Shown: positions 22,830-35,599 of the stretch, piece by piece | Numbering within the stretch: the first letter of the stretch is position 1 | Layout: every line of letters begins with the position of its first letter | Source of the DNA: Amorphophallus konjac | Taxonomy: Eukaryota > Streptophyta > Magnoliopsida > Alismatales > Araceae | Assembly: GCA_022559845.1 (NCBI GenBank) | Contig: CM040126.1 | Location: 128,006,886 to 128,070,885, forward strand | Direction: 5' to 3' | DNA: 64,000 nucleotides | The notes under the pieces: model-generated | Told to the model about the DNA's origin: nothing | Databases searched by the model: none | Seen by the model: only the letters and a program-made list of their open reading frames with translations | Translations under genes and position numbers: made by a program

Positions 22830-24676
22830 ATGGCTCGTCCTATGATTTATGATGGTTCTAACTTCAGTAGTTGGCTAGGAGGCCTATGTGTTTACGTGAA
22901 CTCCATTGATCCCAAATTATGGAGTCTTCTATCTAAAGGCCCACACCAATTACCTAAAGATCAGACCAAGTGGTCTAGTGAGGACAGATCTAAGAATCGT
23001 GATAATGTCACAGTTCTTAATATCTTGAGAGCTGCGGTTAATACTGATTTATATCCTTTTGCTCTCAGGTGCGCTTCTGGAAAAGAAATTCTGGATAGAA
23101 TCACGGCTGCAAATGGGGAACAAGAAGAGGAATATCTGATGGCAAACCGGAGTGATCATAGCAGTAGTCACTTTAATGAAGATTCATCATCTCAGGTAAG
23201 CTCCGGATCAGAAGAACCCTCATTTGATGAATTAGTAGTAATGTATGAAAACTTGTAAGAAGAATACAAATCTCTTAAGACTGAAAAGAGAAAAATGAAA
23301 AAGGAGATGTTGTACGAAATAAGAGAACTGAAATGTGAAAATGCAAATATGAAAGATAGTCTGAAAAGAAATGAAAATTCATGCAATGAGTGTGTTTCTG
23401 TGAAAAATTTGAATAATAGTCTTCAATCCGAACTGAAAATGCAGGAATAACAAATTGACTCTCTGAAGGAAATATTAGAAGAATTGAAGAATAGAAATTC
23501 TGAGTTAGAAATGTCTAAAAAGAAAGTGAATGAGAATTTTAAAACTGTGGATCAAAATAATTTGATTGATGAAAATAAAATGTTGAAAGATCAAAATAAG
23601 AAGTTGATGGTATTGAACATTGTTGCTACTGAAAGATGCATGACTGTTGAATGGGAAAAATGTGCTGAAATTAAACTTAATGATGAAAAATAACAAAAAC
23701 TTCTACATGAGATTCAAATTTTGAAAAATCCGAATGGTGCCATGCAGAAATAAATTCTCACCTGTGAAGAAGATCTAACAAACTCTGAAACACAGATCAC
23801 TTCACTTAAATGTGAAATTACTGATTTGAATAAATCACTGTCTAAATTTGTTAAGAGAAAAGAGAATCTAGATAAACTACTGGGAAATAAAGTGAACATT
23901 CAGAAAGAAGGATTAGGTTTTAATCCAGATAATGAGAGAAGTATGAAAGGAAAAGAACAAATTATTTTTGTGAAAAGTTCAAAATGTACTAGTACCTCAA
24001 AATCTGTTTCACCTAAGAAATCTCAGAACGTTCATAAGCACGGGGCTAAACAAAAGAAAAAGAAAAAATGCTGTGAAAAATCTTATCATAAAATCCAGTT
24101 TGAAAAGAAGAAGAATGTTCAGTGTTTTTATTGCAATAAGATAGGTCATATGATGCATGAGTGTAAGTTGTTTGAATTAGATGACCTATCTGCTACTACT
24201 GTACAGAAAATTTATGTTAAAAATTATGCTTTTCAAATAAAGAAAATAAATTATTTTTGCTGTGGAAAAATAGGATACACTGACGCACAGTGTTGGCAAG
24301 TACATGGGAGTAAACCCATTTATAAATCTGTTAAACTCCCTGTTCATCAAAATAACTTTGATAAGAAGAGAACTGAATTCATGAAAAAGACATCTTATTG
24401 TTTTAACTGTGGAAAACATTGCCACAGAGCATATCAGTGCTGGTTGGCAGGTTTCAGAAAATAGAATTTTCTTGTTCATAACAGAAATTTCAATGTTCAT
24501 GCACATAGATCCAATGCTCACAATAATGTGCATAAAAAGAACTTGAAATTTACTACATGTCATCACTATGGTCAGTTTGGACATTCCTTGTCCAACTATA
24601 AGTTGATGGATTTTGATGATTCTGTGGTTCACAAAAAGTCAAGAACAACATTTGGTGGTGTTAATGGTAAACCATG
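22830..24676 (+). pseudogene. Element B gag (broken, internally shortened)
   Basis: Gag forms the particle and binds element RNA. The ATG at 22830 starts MARPMIYDGSNFSSWLGG, the usual N-terminus of copia gag of this type. One frame runs on to the C insertion, interrupted by stops at 23256, 23448, 23691, 23751 and 24462. A long Lys/Glu-rich coiled coil (about 23240-23870) is followed by LLGNKVNIQKEGLGFNP, a motif also present in D gag. Then come zinc knuckles CFYCNKIGHMMHEC (24122) and CFNCGKHCHRAYQC (24398). The middle of the N-terminal domain is missing compared with D gag: GKEILDRI is followed at once by the post-knuckle acidic stretch. All five stops fit CAA/CAG changed to TAA/TAG. Confidence 0.8.
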
Positions 24677-27600
24677 TGTAGTGTCTCAGAATTTATATAA
24701 ATAATTTTTAAATTATAAAATAATTTTTTGGAATTTATATAAAGGCCTAAATATATTTAAAGGGATTATTGAATTAATAAGACCTTATAAAGCCCAATTG
24801 GATTGAAATAATTAACCTAGTCTATCTAATTATTATCCAAAAGGTTTAAGGACCAAGCCCATTAAGTTTGGCCCATGTTCTAGAAGGGTACTTAGCTTAT
24901 TCACGTATTTTAAGGATAAATAATATTTTTATAAAATAATTATATGGATAATTAACCAAAAGAGTTTGATTAATATTGAACTCTATACACGTTGAGTGTA
25001 ACGGTCTATCGGGCGACTGCCACAGCCATGTAACGCACCTATGGACGACCGTTACATCCTGCAGTTCCGTGAAGTGAAAAACAAGCCAAAAGATTAGATT
25101 TTTGCTAACTTATCTCTTAGGGATCGAGATAGGAAGACTAATAGAGGTGTTAAGGACTCTTAGAAGTTGATCTAAGTTTTAACAAGGACTCTAAAATCGA
25201 TCTAATCTTCAAACCCTAGCCAAAACCCTATAAATAGAACCTAGTTCTGAACTGATCGACCCTTACTTTTGGCTCGTGAAGAATCAAGGTAAGGAGTCAT
25301 AATTTCGGGTAAGTTCTTTAGAAGCTTTTGTTTAGTATACTTTAGACTAATAGCCCTCCAAATTTCATGCTAGGAGACCAAGCAACCAAGGAGATTGAAG
25401 CTTCCCAAGTTGCTGATTTATCACAAGAAGAGCAAGGATCAAAGGGTAGCACCTAGCATCAAATTCGAAGTTTAAAGGTCTTAGAAGAGGTAGGTTATCT
25501 TATGAACGGAAAAACTAACATGTTAGGGATAAAAGCCCTCTGATTTTACTTGATTACATGCACTTTAGCTCATGAATTTCATGTTTTAGTAGAGACATGC
25601 ATATATCTATATTCTTAGCGCTAACTAAATTAAAAAGAAACTTCCTTGTGAAATTCACAGATAACCCATGCATGATATTCGTTTAGCCTTCATTCTATCA
25701 TGTGGGAAATTATATGTATGATTTTCAGACATGATGCAAGTTGAACTTAGGTCATTGTTAATTATTGCTGTCAGCAGAGGCTCTGACGGATCAGGGTAGG
25801 ACCGTCACATGATATAACGGCCTTACGACCGACCGTCACACACTCTGTTATGTTTTTATTTCCCTGTTGTCTCTAACGCACCAGGACAGGAGCGTTACAT
25901 TACTGTAACGGGCCCTCGATAGACCATCACAAGCACTGTGACGCTCTCCTCTTAGACCGTTAGACTGTGTTCTGTCAGCCCATGATAGAATAGTAACCAG
26001 TTAAATTAACCTATAATTAAGCCTAGTTAGCTAAGTTTTGACCTGTTATTATGATTTTAAGTTTTCTTACTAATTCATATTGAAATCTGCATGATCTAGG
26101 CATCTTGAACTATTTTAAGTTATGTTAATTTTATGTGCCAAAACTTTATAGTTTTATAATTAAACATGATTTTCCAATGTTGTATTGACGGAGCTTATCT
26201 TGGTTTCACGTTGTTACATATTCTTCCTCTATCTATAGAGTCATTTTCCTTAAGTACATGGCGCATATTCCGGTATGTTGTCCATTAGTTCACTTTGCAC
26301 TATAGGAACATTATTCTTGGACATGAGGACCTCTCTATTGGATATTCCTTCCAATAGACTAGGAAATCTTCTTCAAGGCCTCCGTAATTCTCCGCGAGCC
26401 TGGGATTCCCACTAGGACGCCGAGTTGGTTGTACCATTAAAGCCCATTAATTAGACTACACTATCGGTGTTTTCTGGTTATCAGTAGTGTAACGGCTCTA
26501 TGTTGGACTGTCAGGCACAAGTAATGGCCCAATATACGATCGTCACATTCCACTAAGTCCGATTTCTTGGTTCTAGATTCAGACTAATATAACGGCCCAG
26601 AACTAGACCGTCACATCACGTAACGGCCCAGTACATGACCGTCACACTGCTTGAGTACTTAACCCGAGGTTGACCCAAGGGTTGATATTTCAAGGTTTCT
26701 AGATGACCCTTGATAATCTAGAACTTATCATATTGCTTAATAGACTTAATATAATGAATGAAAAGTAAGAAATATACAGTTATGCTACCGATTTATTTTA
26801 TGAGCATAACATTGTTTGATGTCATTTTTGATTCCTCATATTCAAATTGAAGCGTTCATTCATTGATTATTATTATCTTGAAATTATTGAACTTATTACA
26901 TTCTTGGCCATACTTTAATGTTACATGCGTGGAAGTAACTTGATTTATACTTGAAGATGCGATCGAGCACTGATTGTGTTCAAGGGCTCTATGTTAGTCC
27001 CCTCGGCTGATTGTCGGAAACATACTATTTTATAAACCATGGGGTATGATGCTACTGGCATCGCATTGCGCTGGGAGTACTTTCTCTATAAATAAATGAA
27101 AATCCATGACACGACATGACTTTCTTGCTTGATATTCCACAGAAATTCACGAAGTACTTGCTCATAAGTAAAAGATACTGGAGTGATGATTATGTGGCTT
27201 GCTAGTACATTCTCGATACATTTTTGTTCATGAAAGGCCAATATCATGTTCTTGTCACATTCTTTCTAGTTCATACTTGCTCTCATTCTATCTTACATGA
27301 TTATCGGGTTACTTTGGTTTAATCGCGTGATCATCGCATTGCATGATTTTACCTTATTCTTTAGAGCAAAAATGTTAATTACTTTAATAGTGCCTTCATG
27401 TTGATGCGAAGATACCTACTGGGCAAGTGTGCTCATTACGTATTTCCAATCTTTTTCAGGAAACAGAAGTGAGTCGGGTTCGGATTCGAAAGGTTCAAGT
27501 AGCGGATCCGAGAGTGAATAAAGAATGAGCGAAGACTTAGGAAGTCTACATTGTTTAGATCGAGCAAATGTAATTTCGTATTTCTTGAGTCTAGTAGAGT

Positions 27601-27802
27601 GAAAGATGATGGAAAAATAATTGTATTTGACTATTGATCATTTATGAAATAAAGTTGGAGTTTGATTAAATACTGTGCAATTGCATTTATGTGTGTGATT
27701 GTCTTGCGCTTTGATCATTCTTGCTTGCGAGAGGCTTATCATGCCGGCTGTTCGCGCTCCCCGAGTTAGTCTTCGGCTGTAATAAAGGCTCGGGACGTGA
27801 CA
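24677..27802 (+). repeat. Element C left (5') LTR
   Basis: TGTAGTGTCTCAG ... CGGGACGTGACA, 3126 bp. TATA box ctataaata at 25228, preceded by two telo-box-like aaaccct(a) copies. Motif clusters of TAACGG/CCGTCA lie at 24990-25060, 25775-25985 and 26485-26650. Confidence 0.92.
25775..26650. repeat. TAACGG...CCGTCAC hyphenated palindromes in the C LTR
   Basis: Units of the form gtaacggccc-N5/10-gaccgtcac recur, for example at 25820, 25905, 26485, 26515, 26590 and 26615. The half-sites are inverted (TAACGG against CCGTTA/CCGTCA). The right LTR has the same clusters at 33575-33770 and 34283-34445, and each LTR has one more near its start. Confidence 0.85.
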
Positions 27803-27810
27803 GTTTAAGT

Positions 27811-27823
27811 TGGTATCAGAGCC
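27811..27823 (+). other. Element C primer binding site
   Basis: tggtatcagagcc, the exact complement of the 3' end of initiator-Met tRNA, eight bases after the left LTR. Confidence 0.9.
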
Positions 27824-28039
27824 TAAGTCTCAAGACTTAGGAAGAAGGAATCATGTCATAGGATAAGTCCAAGGTTTAAGGGCCCCTACCTATGAACTAA
27901 GGAAGAAGTTTCCATACCCATGTGAGAAGTGGGTTGAGCCCGGGATAAGATAATTAATTAGCTTTAAGATTTATTTTGTTCATTCCAATTTCATGAGAAA
28001 TAACAAGTTGTTATTTTCTCCAGGTACCTTATCTTACAA

Positions 28040-29356
28040 ATGGCTCATCGTGTAGATTGGGATGGTATGCAATAAACAGTTGCCGGCCTTACCCAGGCAT
28101 TGCAAACTATAGCGCAAGGTGGCGTAGGGGCAAGGGCTGGTGACCTACATCGCAATTTCCAGAGTTTAAATCCTCCGCGATTCTATGGTTCGTCTAATCC
28201 CGACGAGGCGGAGAACTGGATAGACGAAATGAATCGTATATTTGATGTCATCCAATGCACCGATCAGGAGAAGGTGCGTCTCGCAACCTTTCAACTTAAC
28301 AAAGATGCTCGCACATGGTGGAAGTCAGTTCCGGCACCTCCAGCTAATGCACCTCATACATGGGACGGTTTTCTCACTTTGTTCCGTGCCAAATACTTTT
28401 CCGAGCATGTGAAAGAAAGGAAGGCTATGGAGTTCACCGCTCTTCGGCAAGGAATGATGACGGTTACCGAATATGAACTGCAAGTTTCAAGATTAGCACC
28501 TTACGCACCGCATCTAATCAGTACCGATCTACTCAAGACAAATCGATTTATGGACGGGTTACGACTCGACTTTATTCAGCAGCTCGGGACCCAAAACATC
28601 CGTACATATGCGGAGATGGTTCAGCAGGCATATTTATGTGAAAGGACCTTAGAGAAGGTTGAGAAGTTGAAAGGGAAAGGAGAAGAATCAAGCTGACAAT
28701 CGGATCAGCGTTATAAGAAAGAGAAATTTAGTATCACGGAACCCTATCAAAGCCGTGATAGTAAGAAAAGATCTAGGAATGGGAATGGTGGAAGTTCCCA
28801 TAAGCAAAAAAAAGTCAAGGAGGAGAAGGAGCAAGTGGCCACGGCTTGCACGTTTTGTGAAAAATTCGGCCATTCAGCTGAAGAGTGTTGGAAGCGCCTT
28901 GGCGCTTGCTTACGTTGTGGAAGCAGGGAGCATCGCATGTCGGAATGCCCCCTTATGAAGGACCAGTCAACTGGTAATGGACGCAGGAGGCAGGCTCGCC
29001 TCAATTCCGTTCTAGAAGAGGAGGAAGCGCCCAAGGATGATGGGCTTATGGAAGGTACTCTTCAAATTTGTTCTCATCCCGCATTTGTGCTATTTGATAC
29101 TGGTGCCTCTCATTCTTTTATCTCCACTACTTTTGCTAAAACATTACCAATCGCATTAGTTCTCTTACCTTCAGATCTTGCTATTTCCACACCCTTAGGT
29201 CCTGGAGCAAAGCTTACCGACTATTATCCTGATAGCGAAGTGATAGTAGAAGGTCACAATCTCCCCGCAAACTTAGTATGCCTTGACATGAAAGGTTATG
29301 ATGCCATTTTAGGGGTAGATTGGCTTGTAGACCATGATGCTTATATCAATTGCTGA
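28040..29356 (+). pseudogene. Element C gag and protease (broken)
   Basis: ATG at 28040 (MAHRVDWDGMQ), stopped at once by TAA at 28073, then the retrotransposon gag domain (PPRFYGSSNPDEAENWIDEM, TWWKSV, FLTLFRAKYF, AVQ-like LRQGMMTVTEYE). TGA at 28694 interrupts it. Two zinc knuckles follow (CTFCEKFGHSAEEC, CLRCGSREHRMSEC; 28847-28945), then the aspartic protease with active site LFDTGASHSFI (Asp codon at 29096) and AILGVDWL near 29311. TGA at 29354 ends the frame. Gag packages the RNA and the protease matures the particle proteins. Confidence 0.88.
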
Positions 29357-29409
29357 AATAAGATTATATCCTTTCGAAAGCCCGATCTTCGAGATTCTCT
29401 TTTCTTGGC

Positions 29410-32400
29410 ATCAAGTACAAGAAACACCCCACTATTGTATCCTCACTTCACGCTTGCAAACTTATCTCGCAAGGATGTGAAGCTTTTCTTGCTTCTGTCA
29501 TTATTACAGAGTCCAAGAAAATTATCATAGCAGACATCCCTATTGTAAATGAGTTCCCCGATGTGTTTCCCTCAGAACTACCCAGTTTACCACCCGAGAG
29601 GGAAGTGAACTTCACGATTGAACTCATTCCAGGAGCAGCACCTGTTTCTATAGCCCCTTACAGGATGTCCCCCATAGAACTTGAAGAATTAAAAAGGCAG
29701 TTGCAGGAACTACTAGACAAGGGCTTCATCAGACCTAGCACATCCCCTTGGGGTGCGCCGATTTTATTTGTCAAGAAGAAGGATGGTTCTCTCAGGCTAT
29801 GCATCGATTACCGGCGACTGAATCAACTTACAATTAAAAACAAGTATCCATTGCCGCGTATTGATGAGCTCTTCGATCAACTTTCGGGAGCAGAATATTT
29901 CTCTAAGATTGACCTCAGGTCAGGTTACCATCAGCTTAGAATTAAAGAAGATGACATTTATAAATCGGCTTTTCGAAGTCGTTATGGCCACTATGAATTC
30001 GTGGTAATGCCATTTGGGTTAACTAATGCCCCATCAGCATTCATGCAACTTATGAACAATATCTCCCAGCCATATCTGGACCAGTTCATCATCGTCTTCA
30101 TTGATGATATCTTGATATATTACAAGACAAAAGAGGAACATGAACAACATTTGAAAATAGCTTTATAAACACTTAGAGAACACAAGCTTTATGCCAAACT
30201 CAATAAGTGTGAATTCTGGCTCAAGAAAGTCTCATTCCTAGGCCACATTATTTCAAAAGAAGGTATTGCTGTGGATCCTTCTAAGGTAGAAGCTGTCAAG
30301 AATTGGAGTCGGCCAACGACTGTATCTGAAGTAAGAAGCTTTCTGGGTCTAGCTGGTTATTATAGGAGATTCATTAAAGACTTCTCAAAAATTACGGTTC
30401 CTTTAACTAGGCTTACAAGAAAAGAAAATCCTTTTGTCTAGTCAAAGGACTGTGAAAAGAGCTTTCAAAATCTCAAGATTCATCTTACTACAGCTCCTAT
30501 TTTATCACTACCGGTGGAGGGTGGTGGATTTGAAGTATATACGGATGCGTCTGGTATTGGCTTAGGATGTGTCCTCATGCAGAATGGAAAGGTGATCTGT
30601 TATTCTTCAAGACAACTGAAACGGCACGAGAAAAACTATCATGTGCATGATTTAGAATTGGTAGTAGTTATTTTCGCCTTGAAAATTTGGCGTCATTATC
30701 TTTATGGAGAAAAGTTTACGGTCTACTCAGACCACAAGAGCTTGAAATACTTATTCTCTCAAAAAGAGCTTAACATGAGGCAGAGGAGGTGGTTAGAATA
30801 CCTCAAAGACTTCGATTTTGCTATTCAGTATCATCCTGGCAAAGCTAATGCTGTAGCAGATGCACTCAGCAGAAAACCAATGGGTATGCTATCAAGTCTT
30901 ATGATAAGTGTAACTAACCTTGTTCCTCAATTTGCTCAGTTGAATTTAGATATTGACATAAAGGAAGAAGATTGTTTCATAGCCAATATCCGAGCTCAAC
31001 CTACATTGATAGAAGATCTGGTCAAGCTGTAAAATGATGATCCTATATTACTAGAAATTAAGGCCAATATTGAACAAAAGCCAGATTTTTCTATTTCCAA
31101 TGACGGGAGATTATTATTTAAAGGCCGAATATGTATACCAGATCATGAGGCTACAAAGAAACTGATCCTAGATGAAGCACATAATTCCAAATACACAATT
31201 CATCCAGGAGGAACAAAGATGTATCAAGATCTCAAAAGAAATTTCTGGTGGCCCAATATGAAGAGAGAAATAGCTGATTTCGTGTCTCGTTGTCACACTT
31301 GTCAACAAGTAAAAGTCGAACATTTTAGACCCGCAGGTAAATTGCATCTTTTGAATATTCCCGAATGGAAATGGGAGAGTATAGGGATGGACTTTATTAT
31401 GAGTTTACCCAAGACCAGAGGTGGACACGATGGTATATGGATAATCATAGACCGATTGACTAAATCTGCGCATTTCATACCAATCAAGAGTCGATGGTCT
31501 GTGGATATTATAGCAGCAATATACATAAGAGAGATTGTCAGATTACATGGTGTCCCAGTCACTATTATATCTGATAGAGATCCTCGATTCACATCACAGT
31601 TCTGGAAAGGTCTACAACATTCACTAGGGACTAGATTGAATTTCAGCACAGCTTTTCATCCACAAACTGATGGTTAAACAGAAAGAACAAATCAGGTGGT
31701 AGAAGACATGCTCATGGCTTGTGTCATTGATTTTGGAGGAAGTTGGCATGATCACTTGCCTCTGGTAGAATTTGCATATAACAACAGTTATCAAGCAAGC
31801 ATACAAATGGCACCTTTTGAAGCTCTGTATAGAAAAAGCTGTAGATCACCAATATGTTAGAATGAAATAGGGGAAAAGTAATTTCTAGGCCCCGACCTTA
31901 TAAGGGACTCTACAGAGAAGATCAAGCTCATTCAGGAAAAGATGAAAATGGCGCAAGATAGGCAAAAGTCTTATGCCGACAACCGAAGACGTGACTTGGA
32001 ATTTCAGGTTGGAGATCATGTATATCTGAAGGTTTCTCCAGGTCGTGGTATTCGAAGATTTGGCATTAAAGGAAAGCTAACTCTTAGATTTATTGGCCTA
32101 TTTGAAATTCTCGAAAGGATTGGTGAAGTGGCTTACAAACTAGCTTTACCTCCACAACTAACAGGAGTTCATGACGTATTTCACGTCTCTATGCTGAAGA
32201 AATATGTATATGACCCTGACCACATTATCACTTATGACAATCTGGAAATTCAGAAGGACATGACGTACGAATAAACGCCAATAAAGATTCTGGAACAAGA
32301 AGTGCGTCAATTAAGAAATAAAGTTATTCCTATGGTCAAGATTCAATGGAAGAAAATATGGCCATACGAAGCAACATGGGAAATCGAAGCAGCCATGCAG

Positions 32401-32490
32401 AAAAGATTTCCAGAACTATTTAACTGTAAGTACACTCTCCACAATCCATATATTGAATTTGGGGACCAAATTCTTCTAAGTGGGGGAGGG
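29410..32490 (+). pseudogene. Element C pol: RT, RNase H, integrase, chromodomain-like tail (broken)
   Basis: A second frame (about 29410 onward) carries RT ([11 protein letters not shown] at 29789, catalytic FIDD at 30097), then RNase H ([10 protein letters not shown], Asp at 30544; ending [10 protein letters not shown]). The integrase follows with its HHCC finger (ending CHTCQQVK, 31300) and core Asp residues at 31390 and 31573, then DVFHVSMLKKYV and a tail like a chromodomain (IWPYEATWEIEAAMQKRFPELF, 32350). Stops: 30166, 30439, 31030, 31675, 31858, 31879 and 32272, plus the frameshift from the protease frame. In active relatives the product copies the RNA and inserts the cDNA; this copy is dead. 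Confidence 0.9.
32477..32490 (+). other. Element C polypurine tract
   Basis: aagtgggggaggg directly before the right LTR, the plus-strand primer site. Confidence 0.85.
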
Positions 32491-35400
32491 TGTAGTGCCC
32501 CAGAATTTATATAAATAATTTTGAAATTATAAAATAATTTTCTGGAATTTATATAAAGGCCTATTGAATTAATAAGACCTTATAAAGCCCAATTGGATTG
32601 AAATAATTAACCTAGTCTATCTAATTATTATCCAAAAGGTTTAAGGACCAAGCCCATTAAGTTTGGCCCATGTTCTAGAAGGGTACTTAGCTTATTCACG
32701 TATTTTAAGGATAAATACTATTTTTATAAAATAATTATATGGATAATTAACCAAAAGAGTTTGATTAATATTGAACTCTATACACGTTGAGTGTAACGGT
32801 CTATCGGGCGACCGCCACAGCCATGTAACACACCTATGGACAAACCGTTACATCCTGCAGTTCCGTGAAGTGAAAAACAAGCCAAAAGATTAGATTTTTG
32901 CTAACTTATCTCTTAGGGATCGAGATAGGAAGACTAATAGAGGTGTTAAGGACTCTTAGAAGTTGATCTAAGCTTTAACAAGGACTCTAAAATCGATCTA
33001 ATCTTCAAACCCTAGCCAAAACCCTATAAATGGAACCTAGTTCTGAACTGACCGACAATTACTTTTGGCTCGTGAAGAATCAAGGTAAGGAGTCATAATT
33101 TCGGGTAAGTTCTTTAGAAGCTTTTGTTTAGTATACTTTAGACTAATAGCCCTCCAAATTTCATGCTAGGAGACCAAGCAACCAAGGAGATTGAAGCTTC
33201 CCAAGTTGCTGATTTACCACAAGAAGAGCAAGGATCAAAGGGTAGCACCTAGCATCAAATTCGAAGTTTAAAGGTCTTAGAAGAGGTAGGTTATCTCTTG
33301 AACGGCAAAAACAACATGTTAGGGATAAAAGCCCTCTGATTTTGCTTGATTACATGCACTTTAGCTCATGAATTTCATGTTTTAGTAGAGACATGCATAT
33401 ATCTATATTCTTAGCCCTAACTAAATTAAAAAGAAACTTCCTTGTGAAATTCACAGATAACCCATGCATGATATTCGTTTAGCCTTCATTCTATCATGTG
33501 GGAAATTATATGTATGATTTTCAGATATGATGCAAGTTGAACTTAGGTCATTGTTAATTATTGCTGTCAACAGAGGCTCTGACGGATTAGGAATAGGACC
33601 GTCACATGATATAACGGCCTTACGACCAACCGTCACACACTCTGTTATGTTTTTATTTCCCTGTTGTCTCTAACGCACAAGGACAGGAGCATTACATTAC
33701 TGTAACGGCCCCTCGATAGACCGTCATAAGCACTGTGACGCTCTCCTATTTGACCGTTAGACTGTGTTCTGTTAGCCCATGACAGAATAGTAACCAGTTA
33801 AATTAAGCAATAATTAAGCCTAGTTAGCTAAGTTTTGACCTGTTATTATGATTTTAAGTTTTCTTACTAATTCATATTGAAATCTGCATGATCTAGGCAT
33901 CTTGAACTATTTTAAGTTATGTTAATTTTATGTGCCAAAACTTTATAGTTTTGTAATTAAACATGATTTTCCAATGTTGTATTGACGGAGCTTATCTTGG
34001 TTTCACGTTGTTACATATTCTTCCTCTATCTATAGAGTCATTTTCCTTAAGTACATGGCGCATATTCCGGTATGTTGTCCATTAGTTCACTTTGCACTAT
34101 AGGAACATTATTCTTGGACATGAGGACCTCTCTATTGGATATTCCTTCCAATAGACTAGGAAATCTTGTTCAAGGCCTCCGTAATTCTCCGCGAGCCTAG
34201 GATTCCCACTAGGACGCCGAGTTGGTTGTACCATTAAAGCCCATTAATTAGACTACACTATCGGTGTTTTCTGGTTATCAGTAGTGTAACGGCTCTATGT
34301 TGGACTGTCAGACACAAGTAACGGCCCAATATACGACCGTCACATTCCACTAAGTCCGATTTCTTGGTTCTACATTCAGACTAATATAACGGCCTAGAAC
34401 TAGATCGTCACATCACGTAACGGCCCAGTACACGACCGTCACACTGCTTGAGTACTTAACCTGAGGTTGACCCAAGGGTTGATATTTCAAGGTTTCTAGA
34501 TGACCCTTGATAATCTAGAACTTATCATATTGCTTAATAGACTTAATATAATGAATGAAAAATAAGAAATATACCGTTATGCTACCGATTTATTTTATGA
34601 GCATAACATTGTTTGATGTCATTTTTGATTCCTCATATTCAAATTGAAGCGTTCATTCATTGATTATTATTATCTTGAAATTATTGAACTTATTACATTC
34701 TTGGCCATACTTTATTGTTATATGCGTGGAAGTAACTTGATTTATACTTGAAGATGCGATCGAGCACTGATTGTGTTCAAGGGCTCTATGCTAGTCCCCT
34801 CGGCTGATTGTCAGAAACATACTATTTTATAAACCATGGGGTATGATGCTACTGGCATCGCATTGCGCTGGGAGTACTTTCTCTATAAATATGTGAAAAT
34901 CCACGACACGACATGACTTTCTTGCTTGATATTCCACAGAAATTCACGAAGTACTTGCTCATAAGCAAAAGATACTGGAGTGATGATTATGTGGCTTGCT
35001 AGTACATTTTCGATACATTCTTGTTCATGAAAGGCCAATATCATGTTCTTGTCACATTCTTGCTAGTTCATACTTGCTCTCATTCTATCTTACATGATTA
35101 TCGGGTTACTTTGGTTTAATCGCGTGATCATCGCATTGCATGATTTTGCCTTATTCTTTAGAGCAAAAATATTAATTACTTTAATAATGCCTTCATATTG
35201 ATGCGAAGATACCTACTGGGCAAGTGTGCTCATTACCTATTTCCAATCTTTTTCAGGAAACGGAAGTGAGTCGGGTTCGGATTCGGAAGGTTCAAGTAGC
35301 GGATCCGAGAGTAAATAAAGAATGAGCGAAGGCTTAGGAAGTCTACATTGTTTAGATCGAGTCAATGTAATTTCGTATTTCTTGAGTCTAGTAGAGCGAA

Positions 35401-35599
35401 AGATGATGGAAAAATAATTGTATTTGACTATTAATCATTTATGAAATAAAGTTGGAGTTTGATTAAATACTGTGCAATTACATTTATGTGTGTGATTGTC
35501 TTGCGCTCTGATCATTCTTGCTTGCGAGAGGTTTACCATGCCGGCTGTTCGCGCTCCCCGAGTTAGTCTTTCGCTGTAATAAAGGCTCGGGGCGTGACA
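32491..35599 (+). repeat. Element C right (3') LTR
   Basis: TGTAGTGCCCCAG ... CGGGGCGTGACA, 3109 bp. It lacks 19 bases present in the left LTR near 24748 and has a changed TATA box (tataaatgg). Otherwise it is highly similar to the left LTR, which means a fairly recent insertion. Confidence 0.92.

Larger units (their letters stand above)
24677..35599 (+). mobile_element. Element C: Ty3-gypsy retrotransposon (Tekay/Del-like) inside B gag
   Basis: C is 10.9 kb with LTRs 24677-27802 and 32491-35599, a tRNA-Met primer binding site, gag, and pol in the order protease, RT, RNase H, integrase, chromodomain-like tail. Integrase after RNase H marks Ty3-gypsy; the RT and tail sequences resemble the Tekay/Del chromoviruses. 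The flanking pentamers are ccatg (24672-24676) and ccagg (35600-35604), a TSD with one later change. B gag resumes after C as PGPKVSWVSVASK. Confidence 0.92.

Noticed and set aside
24677..35599. Endogenous pararetrovirus
   Set aside because: Clear LTRs, an integrase, a TSD-like flank and no movement or coat protein identify element C as Ty3-gypsy.
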